A DNA stretch of 6,611 nt, from assembly GCA_947442905.1 (NCBI GenBank), contig CANEWV010000097.1, forward strand, positions 1 to 6,611, read 5' to 3'. The notes beneath the pieces were generated by a model. That model saw only the letters and a list, made by a program, of their open reading frames with translations. It had not been told where the DNA came from and searched no databases. This document shows, one piece after another, positions 1 through 6,263 of this stretch. Within the stretch, counting starts at the first letter, position 1; each line of letters opens with the position of its first letter. Source of the stretch: Chitinophagaceae bacterium (GTDB lineage Bacteria > Bacteroidota > Bacteroidia > Chitinophagales > Chitinophagaceae). The position numbers and the translations under genes were made by a program.

Positions 1-570
1 ACAAAAACGGTCTAGGATGGCTTTAACACGTGAAGCTTCTAAAAACTCTTTGCTTTCTTCGCTGATATGTAAAACAATTTTAGTTCCACGCTGTGCGTAG
101 TCTACTTCGTATAATTCAAATTCTGGATTGCCATCACAACCCCAAAACACACCCGATGCATCTTTAAATGATTTTGAATACAACTCTACTTTATCACTCA
201 CCATAAAGGCGCTATAAAATCCTAATCCAAAGTGACCAATGATATTGGCGTCTTTGTATTTGTCCATGAATTCTTCGGCACCAGAAAATGCTACTTGGTT
301 GATGTATTTGTCTACTTCTTCTGAAGTCATACCCACCCCTCTATCAATGATAGACAATGTTTTTTCTTTAGCATCTAGCACCACGTCTATACGAAGCTCG
401 CCAAGGTCTCCTTTGGCTTCGCCAATAGAAGAAAGGGTTTTAATTTTTTGAGAGGCGTCTACCGCATTACTCACTAATTCACGTAAAAAGATTTCGTGGT
501 CACTGTACAAGAATTTTTTAATGATTGGAAAGATGTTTTCCGTTTGTACGCGTATTTGTCCTTTTTGCAT
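1..570 (-). CDS. htpG: Molecular chaperone HtpG (Hsp90 family), N-terminal part, cut by window edge
   Basis: This is the first 190 codons of the bacterial Hsp90 chaperone, a cytoplasmic ATP-dependent homodimer that remodels client proteins with DnaK. The ATG is at 570-568 and the frame is open to base 1, so about two thirds of a usual 600-630 residue protein lies outside the window. What is present is the GHKL ATPase domain. Visible motifs are ELVSNAVDA at residues 31-39 (catalytic Glu31 and Mg-binding Asn35), DRGVGMT at 76-82 (adenine-contacting Asp76), the ATP-lid glycines IGHFGLGFYSAFMV at 111-124, and GTKIVLHI at 162-169. The opening MQKGQIRVQTENIFPIIKKF and FLYSDHEIFLRE are typical of Bacteroidota HtpG. 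There is no clear Shine-Dalgarno sequence; instead a 9-bp inverted repeat ends 7 nt before the ATG. No lesion is seen in the visible part. The family call is certain. Confidence 0.97.
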   Translation of the reverse strand, partial: MQKGQIRVQTENIFPIIKKFLYSDHEIFLRELVSNAVDASQKIKTLSSIGEAKGDLGELRIDVVLDAKEKTLSIIDRGVGMTSEEVDKYINQVAFSGAEEFMDKYKDANIIGHFGLGFYSAFMVSDKVELYSKSFKDASGVFWGCDGNPEFELYEVDYAQRGTKIVLHISEESKEFLEASRVKAILDRFC

Positions 571-577
571 AGTTCAG

Positions 578-604
578 TTATTTGTAGCCAATTCATACAA
601 ATAA
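578..604 (-). promoter_or_regulatory. Perfect 9-9-9 inverted repeat just upstream of htpG
   Basis: TTATTTGTA (578-586) and TACAAATAA (596-604) are exact reverse complements around a 9-nt spacer. The proximal arm ends 7 nt before the htpG start codon. The arm and spacer lengths equal those of the CIRCE heat-shock operator (9-N9-9), but the bases differ from TTAGCACTC/GAGTGCTAA. In RNA it would form an AU-rich stem next to the start codon that should melt easily, so it could be an RNA thermosensor; in DNA it could be an operator. It has no following U-run, so it is not an intrinsic terminator for the upstream operon. The repeat is seen directly; the function is inferred. Confidence 0.6.
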
Positions 605-621
605 AGTACCAAGCACCCATT

Positions 622-648
622 TTAGCACTATTTCTGACAGGATGACAC
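622..648 (-). promoter_or_regulatory. CIRCE half-site-like sequence and TGTCA direct repeat upstream of htpG
   Basis: TTAGCACT at 622-629 (plus strand) matches eight of nine bases of the CIRCE left arm TTAGCACTC. The place where the right arm should be, 640-648, reads GGATGACAC and matches poorly, so this is not an intact CIRCE. Beside it TGACA occurs twice, 635-639 and 643-647, giving TGTCATCCTGTCA on the htpG strand 65-77 nt before the start codon. Its position upstream of a heat-shock gene suggests a regulator or sigma-factor site, but no factor can be named. The two motifs may be chance. Confidence 0.3.
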
Positions 649-658
649 AAATTCCGGG

Positions 659-2026
659 TCAATTGCCCTGCACCATAATATTATCGAGCCTAAAACTAGT
701 GGTAAGCTTGCCTATGGCCGCAGAGGGGTCATTGCCCTCGTACCTAAAAGCGATATAAACGTTCCCTTTAAACTTACTCAAATCGAGATTGTTGGAAAAC
801 ATCCATTGGGGCGCAAAGCCACTGCTACTGCCCTTGGACATTACGGCCGGCAGCAGGGCCCATTTTGCCCTAGCCGGATTATTACCGCCATCATAATTAG
901 TAGATACCATGGCCTGCAAAATGGCACCATTGTCAAAACCATCTTTGGTGTCAAAATGTAATATTTCGTTGGCCGAATGATCGAGATTAATGGGTGGTAA
1001 AATAAGCCAAGATATCACCGCGTTTTGCCTCGCTGCAAAAGCCGAAATTTCGAGATACGAATTGGCAGACGTTTTTTTAGCTGTAAAATATTTGCCGCCA
1101 ACTTCTGCAATGTTTTTATAACCAGCGGATATAAAATTACTATCGGTAAGCGCATTTGTAAAGTCCTGCGCAAATAAAGTTTTAGGGCCTGTTACACTGC
1201 AGCGAAGCCCGGTTAATTGCATATCAGAAGTATCTCTGATGACAAGTTGTTTTTGCGTTCTAAAAACCGTGTAAATGCCCGTTGCCGTCCCATTACCTCT
1301 TTGTGTTAAGACATTTCCAAAAGAAGCAAAACCACTAGTTCGCAAATATAAATTTCCAATAGAACAGGTGCGCAGCGTATGACTAGCGGGCAGTTGATTA
1401 ACAAGATCTGAATAGGGTTTGCCCGTATCTGAAGCCACAAATTCTAGATGCTCAATGGCCACAAGACATCCCTTTAAACTATCTGCAAGTCCAGTGGCTA
1501 AAACAGGAATTGGCTTCATTAATTTACCACCTGCTAAAAGACTAATATAGCGGTTCATTAGAGGTTGCGGGATACCCAGTAAAAAAGGAGAAGCCGGGTC
1601 AGACCTATCAACGCCAATACCTATTTGTGTCATGCCCGCATAATCAGAAAGCCAAAGACCATTTAGTGCAATCCCCAGTTTTTGCCCAACAGCATATTTT
1701 GTAAATAAATTGTACCCATCAAGCTTAATGGTAATGGCAGCTGTGGAGTCTTGAATAATAATGGACTTATAAAAATTATCCGTTTTGTCGTTGGCGGTTA
1801 CGGTTCCTTCAATAATATAATCGGCACTAATTTTTTCATAATTATTAGGAATATGCAGGCGCAGCAGGTCTTTGATAGACATGTTGGCTTTTAATGCAGG
1901 CCCCGTATAGATGGGTGGCGCATCCCACACTTTTTCGCAATTGCAAAAAGTACCCCATAAAAAAAAGATACAAATCCATTGGATATAAACATTTTTAAAA
2001 CTTATGTAAGAAGGAACCATTGACAT
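659..2026 (-). CDS. DUF5689 domain-containing surface lipoprotein (partner of TonB receptor)
   Basis: This 455-residue exported protein resembles the Bacteroidota DUF5689 family. A hydrophobic segment at residues 13-27 leads into FCNCEKVWDAPP, the usual place for a lipid-anchored cysteine. Cys28 or Cys30 could be modified, though neither has a canonical lipobox. After a helical stretch (about 49-60), residues 70-135 show an OB-fold-like pattern with IIEGTVTAND, SIIIQDSTAAITIKLDGYNL and the VGQKLGIALNGLWLSDYAG region, as in DUF5689 and YhcR-type OB domains. Residues 284-453 look like a C-terminal jelly-roll (DUF5017 or choice-of-anchor J type), with LFAQDFTN, WLILPPINL, a Trp-rich middle and VYIAFRYEGND...FRLDNI. 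The ATG at 2026 follows the receptor gene by 9 bp, so the two are co-transcribed; a second ATG at 2020 is equally possible and no Shine-Dalgarno decides. A likely role is binding ligand at the outer surface; the ligand is unknown. Confidence 0.85.
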   Translation of the reverse strand: MSMVPSYISFKNVYIQWICIFFLWGTFCNCEKVWDAPPIYTGPALKANMSIKDLLRLHIPNNYEKISADYIIEGTVTANDKTDNFYKSIIIQDSTAAITIKLDGYNLFTKYAVGQKLGIALNGLWLSDYAGMTQIGIGVDRSDPASPFLLGIPQPLMNRYISLLAGGKLMKPIPVLATGLADSLKGCLVAIEHLEFVASDTGKPYSDLVNQLPASHTLRTCSIGNLYLRTSGFASFGNVLTQRGNGTATGIYTVFRTQKQLVIRDTSDMQLTGLRCSVTGPKTLFAQDFTNALTDSNFISAGYKNIAEVGGKYFTAKKTSANSYLEISAFAARQNAVISWLILPPINLDHSANEILHFDTKDGFDNGAILQAMVSTNYDGGNNPARAKWALLPAVMSKGSSSGFAPQWMFSNNLDLSKFKGNVYIAFRYEGNDPSAAIGKLTTSFRLDNIMVQGN

Positions 2027-2035
2027 ACAAACAGA

Positions 2036-4579
2036 TTAAAAAGTAAAAGAAAGAGTAGCTGAAAAATTAAAACCATAGCCTAAAAAATATTTAGGCGGGA
2101 ATTTATTGACATCGAGTTTAGCAATATCAAAACGCAGTTGCTCATACCCGCCCATTAACACAGGACTATTTTGCAAAATATTATTGAGGCTTACAATGCA
2201 CATGATGGTTTGTGGCTGTTTGTTTTTTACGCGGTACCACCTTATTGACTGACCCATTAGGGCGCCCAGTGTAAACATGGCAGGCAGCTGAGACTGTGCA
2301 GTAATTTGAGAACGCTGAACAGGTAAGGTGTCAAGCGCCGCAGTGGCTCCATATGTGCGCCGAATGGGATTAAATGACATCCAACGCCTGTCCATATAAT
2401 GCGCACTAATGGTAGCAAAAAAAGAACCTGGCCGGTAACTGATGTTTATAGCGGTAGCACGTTGTGGTGTGCGCGCCACTTTAAAATTGTTTACATAGAC
2501 GATGCCTTTTTCAAGCACTGCTGCGTCATTATCTGAACTTACTACAAGTTGCTGTCTGGAATTAAAACGGTAATCACCAAGGGCGCCAATGAGTTGCAAA
2601 GACAAGTTTTCGCTTAAAGAAAAATCGATACTGGTTTCTAGGCCTTGCATGATTTTGTTGATATCCGTAAGTGCATAATTTACAAAACTGTGGTACCCGT
2701 CATGATAAAATGTAAGCACATCCTGTGCCCCTCTTTGAGAAATTAAAAAAGCCCGCAGCCCTATTTTGCAAAAATTGGACTGGTACTGATACCCAAGTAA
2801 TACAGAACTTATTTTTTCGGAACTGATATGATCGGTTACCGTGGAGCGCATTTTTGGCGCAACAAATACATTGTCAAAAAGGGGCGCTCTTGCAGCAGAT
2901 AATAATTCGAGTGCAAAATAATGACGCCCCTTTAATTTATAGGTTACGCCAAATTTTGCTTCCGGACTTGTAAAATGATAGGTATGTGAAGCGCCTTTAG
3001 ATTGTAGTGGAAACAACCCGTTTTTTACAAGACCTACCCTATTAAAACTATTGCCCGTTAACTGTACGCCCGCAAAAATATCAAAACGATCAAAAGTCCA
3101 GCTAGACTGCACAAAGGCAGCAGTTTGTAAAAATTTAGCCAAATAATTATAGCCAAATTTTTGATGTTGTAAAATAATTTGATTGGGATTTTCGATATCA
3201 AATTGATTCACATCTGTTCTAATTTGCAAGGCGTCTTCTGCAAACTGATTGATGTTTACATAATAATCGGCTCCTAATAAATCATGCACTTTTTTATAAA
3301 AATGATGCCGCTCAAGTTGAGCGTTAATACCAGCAGTAAAAAGTCCTACTTTCCCTAATGGAGATTGATACACGAGCGATGCTACAAGTGTTTGCTGTGC
3401 ATCCATTCTGTTTTCCAAAATAACGGCTGCTTTTTTTTGAAGCAATACATTAGGATTACCGCTAACCATAACAGGTTCGTTAGACATGGCGTTTAAGGTA
3501 TACATCCCTATCCAATCAAGTTGTCCTTTGCCTGGGTTTTGAAGTAGTTCTTGATGCATGAGTGCCTGTAGTGCCGAATCTTGATAATAACTTGGGAGGT
3601 ATTTATAATAATCGGCACGTGGGTCTGCAGCACTATTCCAATCAAGTCCGGTAATACTTTTAACACCCACCGTTATTCCAATAGCGATATTTAATTTTTG
3701 TGCTGCAGGTAATGGTAACGCTGTAGAAAAAATGAGCGTAGGTAAATGAGTTGTGCTTTTTACAGCATTTCGTTTAAGGCCATTTTGCATGCCCCAATTA
3801 GGATTATAATTGGCGCCAAAATATTGTAATGATTCTTGAAGCACCGGCGCCTGACGCTCTGCAGCTATAGGTGCACCGAGTAAAGACAAAGACAGAATCA
3901 TTCGCTCTTTAATTTTTTTATCGACACTTAACATATACCCATACCCTTCGTACCCGCAGCCACTGTAGTAGCCTTCTTTTGCAAGTCGTGCATTTAAATG
4001 CGCAGCAAATGCCCACCCATTTTTTAGTTGCCCCGTAGACATTTGAACAACATATTTGTTTGAATAAGCGCGGTTGGAGGTGGTTACTGCAACTTTATTT
4101 TGCTTAGGCATAACAAGTGCTCTAATATCAGCACCCGTGGTGTTACCAATACTTCCAAAAGAAAGCTCATTGCCCGCTACCCCATCTAACACCACCGTTT
4201 TTCGCATCATGGGTTGCAACCCCGAGTAAACTGCAAAATGAGGACTACCCGTGAGCAAGCTTTTTATGGGAAGTCCATTGAGTAGGGTTTGTGAGAAACT
4301 AGCATCGAGCCCTTTAATCATAAATCCTGCGGCTGCAAAACCAAAACTAGCCGTGTTGTAAAACGGGTCTTTGTTGGCGTGTAAAGAGGATGCAACAAAA
4401 GATGGTTCCAAGCCATTTTTGGTATCAGGATCTAACACCACTACCGGTATTTCGTCAGGCTCTGTTACCACTACTTTTTGCACTAATACATTAGGGAGCG
4501 CTTTTTGCTTAGTTTTCTTTTGCGCCTGCACACAATGCGATATAAAAAAGTAAATCAAACAGAAATAAATAGCGCGCAT
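2036..4579 (-). CDS. TonB-dependent outer-membrane receptor
   Basis: The product is an outer-membrane TonB-dependent receptor of 847 residues that should import a ligand using proton-motive force passed through TonB. The ATG at 4579 is preferred: it gives a clean signal peptide (MRAIYFCLIYFFISHCVQA, cleavage before Gln20) and has AGGAA 9 nt upstream; a GTG at 4597 would add six unlikely residues. Residues 42-49 (DEIPVVVL) match the IPxVxL stretch before the plug in this receptor group. The plug spans about 55-160, with FMIKGLDASFSQTLLNGLPI at 86-105. The barrel covers about 165-847; NGWAFAAHLNARLAKEGYY, SVDKKI, GLDWNSAADPRADYYKYLPS and a terminal strand ending in Phe are typical. The N-terminal CarboxypepD_reg-like domain common in Bacteroidota receptors is absent. 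It heads an operon with the DUF5689 gene and is divergent from a nuclease-like lipoprotein gene. Substrate is not shown. Confidence 0.92.
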   Translation of the reverse strand: MRAIYFCLIYFFISHCVQAQKKTKQKALPNVLVQKVVVTEPDEIPVVVLDPDTKNGLEPSFVASSLHANKDPFYNTASFGFAAAGFMIKGLDASFSQTLLNGLPIKSLLTGSPHFAVYSGLQPMMRKTVVLDGVAGNELSFGSIGNTTGADIRALVMPKQNKVAVTTSNRAYSNKYVVQMSTGQLKNGWAFAAHLNARLAKEGYYSGCGYEGYGYMLSVDKKIKERMILSLSLLGAPIAAERQAPVLQESLQYFGANYNPNWGMQNGLKRNAVKSTTHLPTLIFSTALPLPAAQKLNIAIGITVGVKSITGLDWNSAADPRADYYKYLPSYYQDSALQALMHQELLQNPGKGQLDWIGMYTLNAMSNEPVMVSGNPNVLLQKKAAVILENRMDAQQTLVASLVYQSPLGKVGLFTAGINAQLERHHFYKKVHDLLGADYYVNINQFAEDALQIRTDVNQFDIENPNQIILQHQKFGYNYLAKFLQTAAFVQSSWTFDRFDIFAGVQLTGNSFNRVGLVKNGLFPLQSKGASHTYHFTSPEAKFGVTYKLKGRHYFALELLSAARAPLFDNVFVAPKMRSTVTDHISSEKISSVLLGYQYQSNFCKIGLRAFLISQRGAQDVLTFYHDGYHSFVNYALTDINKIMQGLETSIDFSLSENLSLQLIGALGDYRFNSRQQLVVSSDNDAAVLEKGIVYVNNFKVARTPQRATAINISYRPGSFFATISAHYMDRRWMSFNPIRRTYGATAALDTLPVQRSQITAQSQLPAMFTLGALMGQSIRWYRVKNKQPQTIMCIVSLNNILQNSPVLMGGYEQLRFDIAKLDVNKFPPKYFLGYGFNFSATLSFTF

Positions 4580-4588
4580 AACATAGAT

Positions 4589-4593
4589 TTCCT
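4589..4593 (-). promoter_or_regulatory. Shine-Dalgarno-like AGGAA fixing the receptor start
   Basis: On the minus strand AGGAA lies 9 nt before the ATG at 4579. It lies inside the reading frame of the longer GTG-started version, which would have no such site, and so favours the ATG. Such sites are uncommon in Bacteroidota, so this is support and not proof. Confidence 0.4.
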
Positions 4594-4597
4594 GCAC

Positions 4598-4687
4598 AAT
4601 CTAATGCAGTTCTAATAGCAAAATGATGCGCACAAAACTTTGGCGTGAAATACCAGTTTAAATAATTGTAATTAGCGAATAAAAGAT
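4598..4687. promoter_or_regulatory. Divergent control region between receptor operon and nuclease-like gene
   Basis: This AT-rich gap separates the two transcription units. TCTAAT occurs twice, at 4600-4605 and 4611-4616, 11 bp apart, close to one helical turn, which is a possible operator. Weak Bacteroidota-type promoters can be proposed. Leftward: GAAA at 4647-4650 (TTTC on the minus strand), a 20-nt spacer, then TCATTTTG (4626-4619), one mismatch from TAnnTTTG. Rightward: TTTG at 4639-4642, an 18-nt spacer, then AATAATTG (4661-4668), two mismatches. The -33/-7 pairs interleave, so both genes could share one switch. None of these is a strong match. Confidence 0.3.
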
Positions 4688-5797
4688 ATGCGAGGTATTA
4701 AAATCCAATATCAGTATTTAGTTTGTTCGGCATTTATCGTTATCATTTTTGCAGGTTGTAAAGCCACTATAAAAAAAGACGATACCGCCTTTAAACCCAT
4801 GCCTCAAAGGCATCATAGCCTTATTGCCGCTTTTTATAATTTCGAAAATTTCTATGACACAATCAACAATCCGGCTATAGATGATGAAGAGTTTTTACCA
4901 AGCGGTGCCAAAAATTATAACAGTGCTATCTATCAAAAAAAAGTAAGTAACCTGGCTACTGTTGTGCAAAAAATAGGCGCCGAAATCAATAACGATGGTC
5001 CCGCTATTTTAGGCGCTGTTGAAATCGAAAACGATACTGTACTAAATGATTTAATTAAGCACCCACTCATAAAAAATAGAGCCTATTTATTTGTGCATGA
5101 AAATTCAAAAGATAAAAGAGGTATTGATGTAGCACTACTCTATCAGCCTAAATATTTTACACCTATAGCACACCGCTCGTTAGAAGTTGTACTTGCACCC
5201 AGAAATAAAGAGCCCGTATTTACACGTGATATTTTATACGTTAAAGGCGTTTTACTCCAAGACACCGTGCATGTTTATGTAAATCATTGGCCCAGTAGAA
5301 GAGGTGGCCAAAAAAGAAGTACCGAATCCAGGAGTAAAGCTGCTAGGGTTTGCAGAAGTCATATCAACACCATACTTGCAGAGGATCCGGCTGCCAAAAT
5401 AATGGTGATGGGCGATTTAAACGATAACCCATCCGATTATAGCGTGTCGCATGCACTCCAATCAAGTGGAGGGCTGAAAATGATTAAAAAGTCGGATTTA
5501 TACAATCCATGGGTAGAAGTGCTGGCAAAAGGCAACGGAACCCTTGCCAACAGGGATGCCTGGGGCATTTTTGACCAAATTTTGGTATCACAGAGCTGGA
5601 TTCCGCCAAAGCATGCAGGTAGGCTCTTTTTGGGCAGCACCCACGTGTTTAAGGCCTTTTTTATGATTGAGCAACAAGGCAGATACAAGGGTTACCCCCT
5701 TCGTACCTGGGATGGGAACCAGTTTAGGGATGGTTTTAGCGACCATTTTCCAACTTTTCTGGTTTTACTCGAAAAAATAGAGGAAAAAATGCAGTAA
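4688..5797 (+). CDS. Endonuclease/exonuclease/phosphatase family lipoprotein (MnuA/DNase I-like)
   Basis: This 369-residue secreted, metal-dependent phosphoesterase has the DNase I fold. Residues 11-24 (LVCSAFIVIIFAGC) form a signal peptide with Cys24 as the likely lipidation site. Catalytic-fold motifs appear in order: FYNFENFYD at 49-57 (metal-side Asn), LGAVEIEN at 108-115 (metal-binding Glu), RGIDVALLY at 144-152, VNHWPSRRGG at 198-207 (catalytic His200), MGDLNDNP at 241-248 (Asp243, Asn245), WGIFDQILVS at 292-301 (Asp296) and GFSDHFPTFLVL at 349-360 (Asp352, His353). All expected active-site residues are present, so it should be active. The NHWPSRRGG box matches the MnuA-like subgroup, which includes membrane nucleases. 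The substrate could be DNA, RNA, nucleotides or another phosphoester. It is divergent from the TonB receptor and DUF5689 genes, with which relatives commonly cluster. The ATG at 4688 puts the signal peptide at the N-terminus; only weak AAAAG precedes it. Confidence 0.93.
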   Translation: MRGIKIQYQYLVCSAFIVIIFAGCKATIKKDDTAFKPMPQRHHSLIAAFYNFENFYDTINNPAIDDEEFLPSGAKNYNSAIYQKKVSNLATVVQKIGAEINNDGPAILGAVEIENDTVLNDLIKHPLIKNRAYLFVHENSKDKRGIDVALLYQPKYFTPIAHRSLEVVLAPRNKEPVFTRDILYVKGVLLQDTVHVYVNHWPSRRGGQKRSTESRSKAARVCRSHINTILAEDPAAKIMVMGDLNDNPSDYSVSHALQSSGGLKMIKKSDLYNPWVEVLAKGNGTLANRDAWGIFDQILVSQSWIPPKHAGRLFLGSTHVFKAFFMIEQQGRYKGYPLRTWDGNQFRDGFSDHFPTFLVLLEKIEEKMQ

Positions 5798-5805
5798 AAC
5801 CAGTG

Positions 5806-5822
5806 CTTTTGCGTACTTTTGC
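5806..5822 (+). promoter_or_regulatory. Bacteroidota-type promoter for rpsF-rpsR
   Basis: TACTTTTG at 5814-5821 is an exact match to the Bacteroidota -7 consensus TAnnTTTG. The heptamer CTTTTGC occurs twice (5806-5812 and 5816-5822), so a second, weaker -7 (TGCTTTTG, 5804-5811) overlaps. No TTTG is seen at the expected -33 position, near 5790-5795, which lies at the very end of the upstream gene. Transcription should begin near 5824-5826, giving a leader of about 80 nt. With no terminator in the 20-bp gap, read-through from the upstream gene is also possible. Confidence 0.65.
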
Positions 5823-5823
5823 A

Positions 5824-5880
5824 ACCCCAAATCTGTATTTGGCAGATTCTCCATTTCGGTGGAGTCCACTGGGTAAACCC
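5824..5880 (+). ncRNA. Candidate structured 5' leader of rpsF (possible bS6:bS18 autoregulatory element)
   Basis: Between the predicted transcription start and rpsF two clear hairpins form. The first is CCAAAT/ATTTGG (5827-5832 with 5837-5842) around loop CTGT. The second is CTCCAT/GTGGAG (5849-5854 with 5859-5864) around a TTCG tetraloop, with one T-G wobble next to the loop. ACCC (5824-5827) can pair with GGGT (5871-5874), closing both into a three-way junction, at the cost of the outermost pair of the first hairpin. In other bacteria the S6:S18 complex binds a motif in the rpsF leader; I do not see the CCG bulge described for it, so a direct match is not claimed. The pairing is seen; the function is inferred from position. 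Confidence 0.5.
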
Positions 5881-5905
5881 AATTTTAAACCTAAAAATTC
5901 AAGTA

Positions 5906-6259
5906 ATGAGTAATTACGAATTGATGGTGATTTTCACTCCGGTTCTTTCTGAAGAAGACTTTAAAGCTTTTCAGAAAAAATACCAAGATATGATTGCTAG
6001 CTTCGGTGGAGCTACTGTGCATTCTAATCCTTGGGGTCTTAAATCACTGGCCTACCCTATTCAAAAAAAGACAACTGGTATTTACTGGGTGTTAGAATAC
6101 AGCGGCCCAACTGATCTTAACGAAAAACTTAAGATTCAAATTTTACGTGACGAGCAAATTATGCGTCACATGATTACGAAACTCGACAAATACGCCGTTG
6201 AGTATAACTACGTAAAAAGAAATGGCGGATTTGCGGTAAAACAAAAAATGGAGGCTTAA
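5906..6259 (+). CDS. rpsF: 30S ribosomal protein bS6
   Basis: This encodes bS6, a ferredoxin-like alpha/beta protein that joins bS18 on the platform of the small ribosomal subunit next to the central domain of 16S rRNA. The 117 residues begin [18 protein letters not shown] (first beta strand), continue with [20 protein letters not shown] at 41-60 and WVLEYSG at 61-67, and include [11 protein letters not shown] at 79-89, all family hallmarks. The C-terminal tail is short and basic ([18 protein letters not shown]), without the acidic tail of the E. coli protein. The ATG at 5906 fits the family N-terminus; the frame stays open upstream to a TTG at 5819 but that stretch is the leader RNA. No Shine-Dalgarno sequence is present; the bases before the ATG are A-rich. 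rpsR follows after 4 bp. Confidence 0.97.
   Translation: MSNYELMVIFTPVLSEEDFKAFQKKYQDMIASFGGATVHSNPWGLKSLAYPIQKKTTGIYWVLEYSGPTDLNEKLKIQILRDEQIMRHMITKLDKYAVEYNYVKRNGGFAVKQKMEA
6250..6254 (+). promoter_or_regulatory. Strong Shine-Dalgarno GGAGG for rpsR inside the end of rpsF
   Basis: GGAGG overlaps the last sense codons of rpsF (ATG GAG GCT TAA) and sits 9 nt before the rpsR ATG. rpsF itself has no such site. In Bacteroidota the 16S anti-Shine-Dalgarno tail is generally held by bS21, bS18 and bS6, so a strong site before bS18 may sense how well it is held. Alternatively it simply aids coupled re-initiation across the 4-bp gap. Confidence 0.6.
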
Positions 6260-6263
6260 TCAC

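Noticed and set aside
239..451. Plus-strand open frame antisense to htpG
   Set aside because: Serine-rich shadow of the htpG coding strand with no recognisable motif.
578..604. Intrinsic terminator for the receptor-DUF5689 operon
   Set aside because: The stem is AT-rich and has no downstream U-run; it is better explained as an htpG control site.
622..648. Intact CIRCE element
   Set aside because: Only one arm matches; the opposite arm position matches at about four of nine bases.
474..662. Short minus-strand open frame over the htpG start
   Set aside because: It overlaps htpG in another frame and shows no family features; htpG fully explains the region.
4371..4553. Plus-strand open frame antisense to the receptor N-terminus
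   Set aside because: Threonine/cysteine-rich shadow of conserved receptor coding sequence.
4580..4597. GTG start for the TonB receptor at 4597
   Set aside because: It would add VQEIYV before a complete signal peptide, and the AGGAA site lies inside it, spaced for the ATG at 4579.
5437..5688. Minus-strand open frame inside the phosphoesterase gene
   Set aside because: Lies wholly antisense to conserved catalytic-domain coding sequence.
5871..5880. GGGT-AA-ACCC small inverted repeat as a separate hairpin
   Set aside because: A two-base loop cannot form and the reduced three-pair stem is too short; the GGGT is more useful pairing with 5824-5827.
5819..5905. In-frame upstream extension of rpsF from a TTG start (29 extra residues)
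   Set aside because: It begins inside the -7 promoter element, covers the structured leader and has no counterpart in bS6, whose normal N-terminus begins at 5906.
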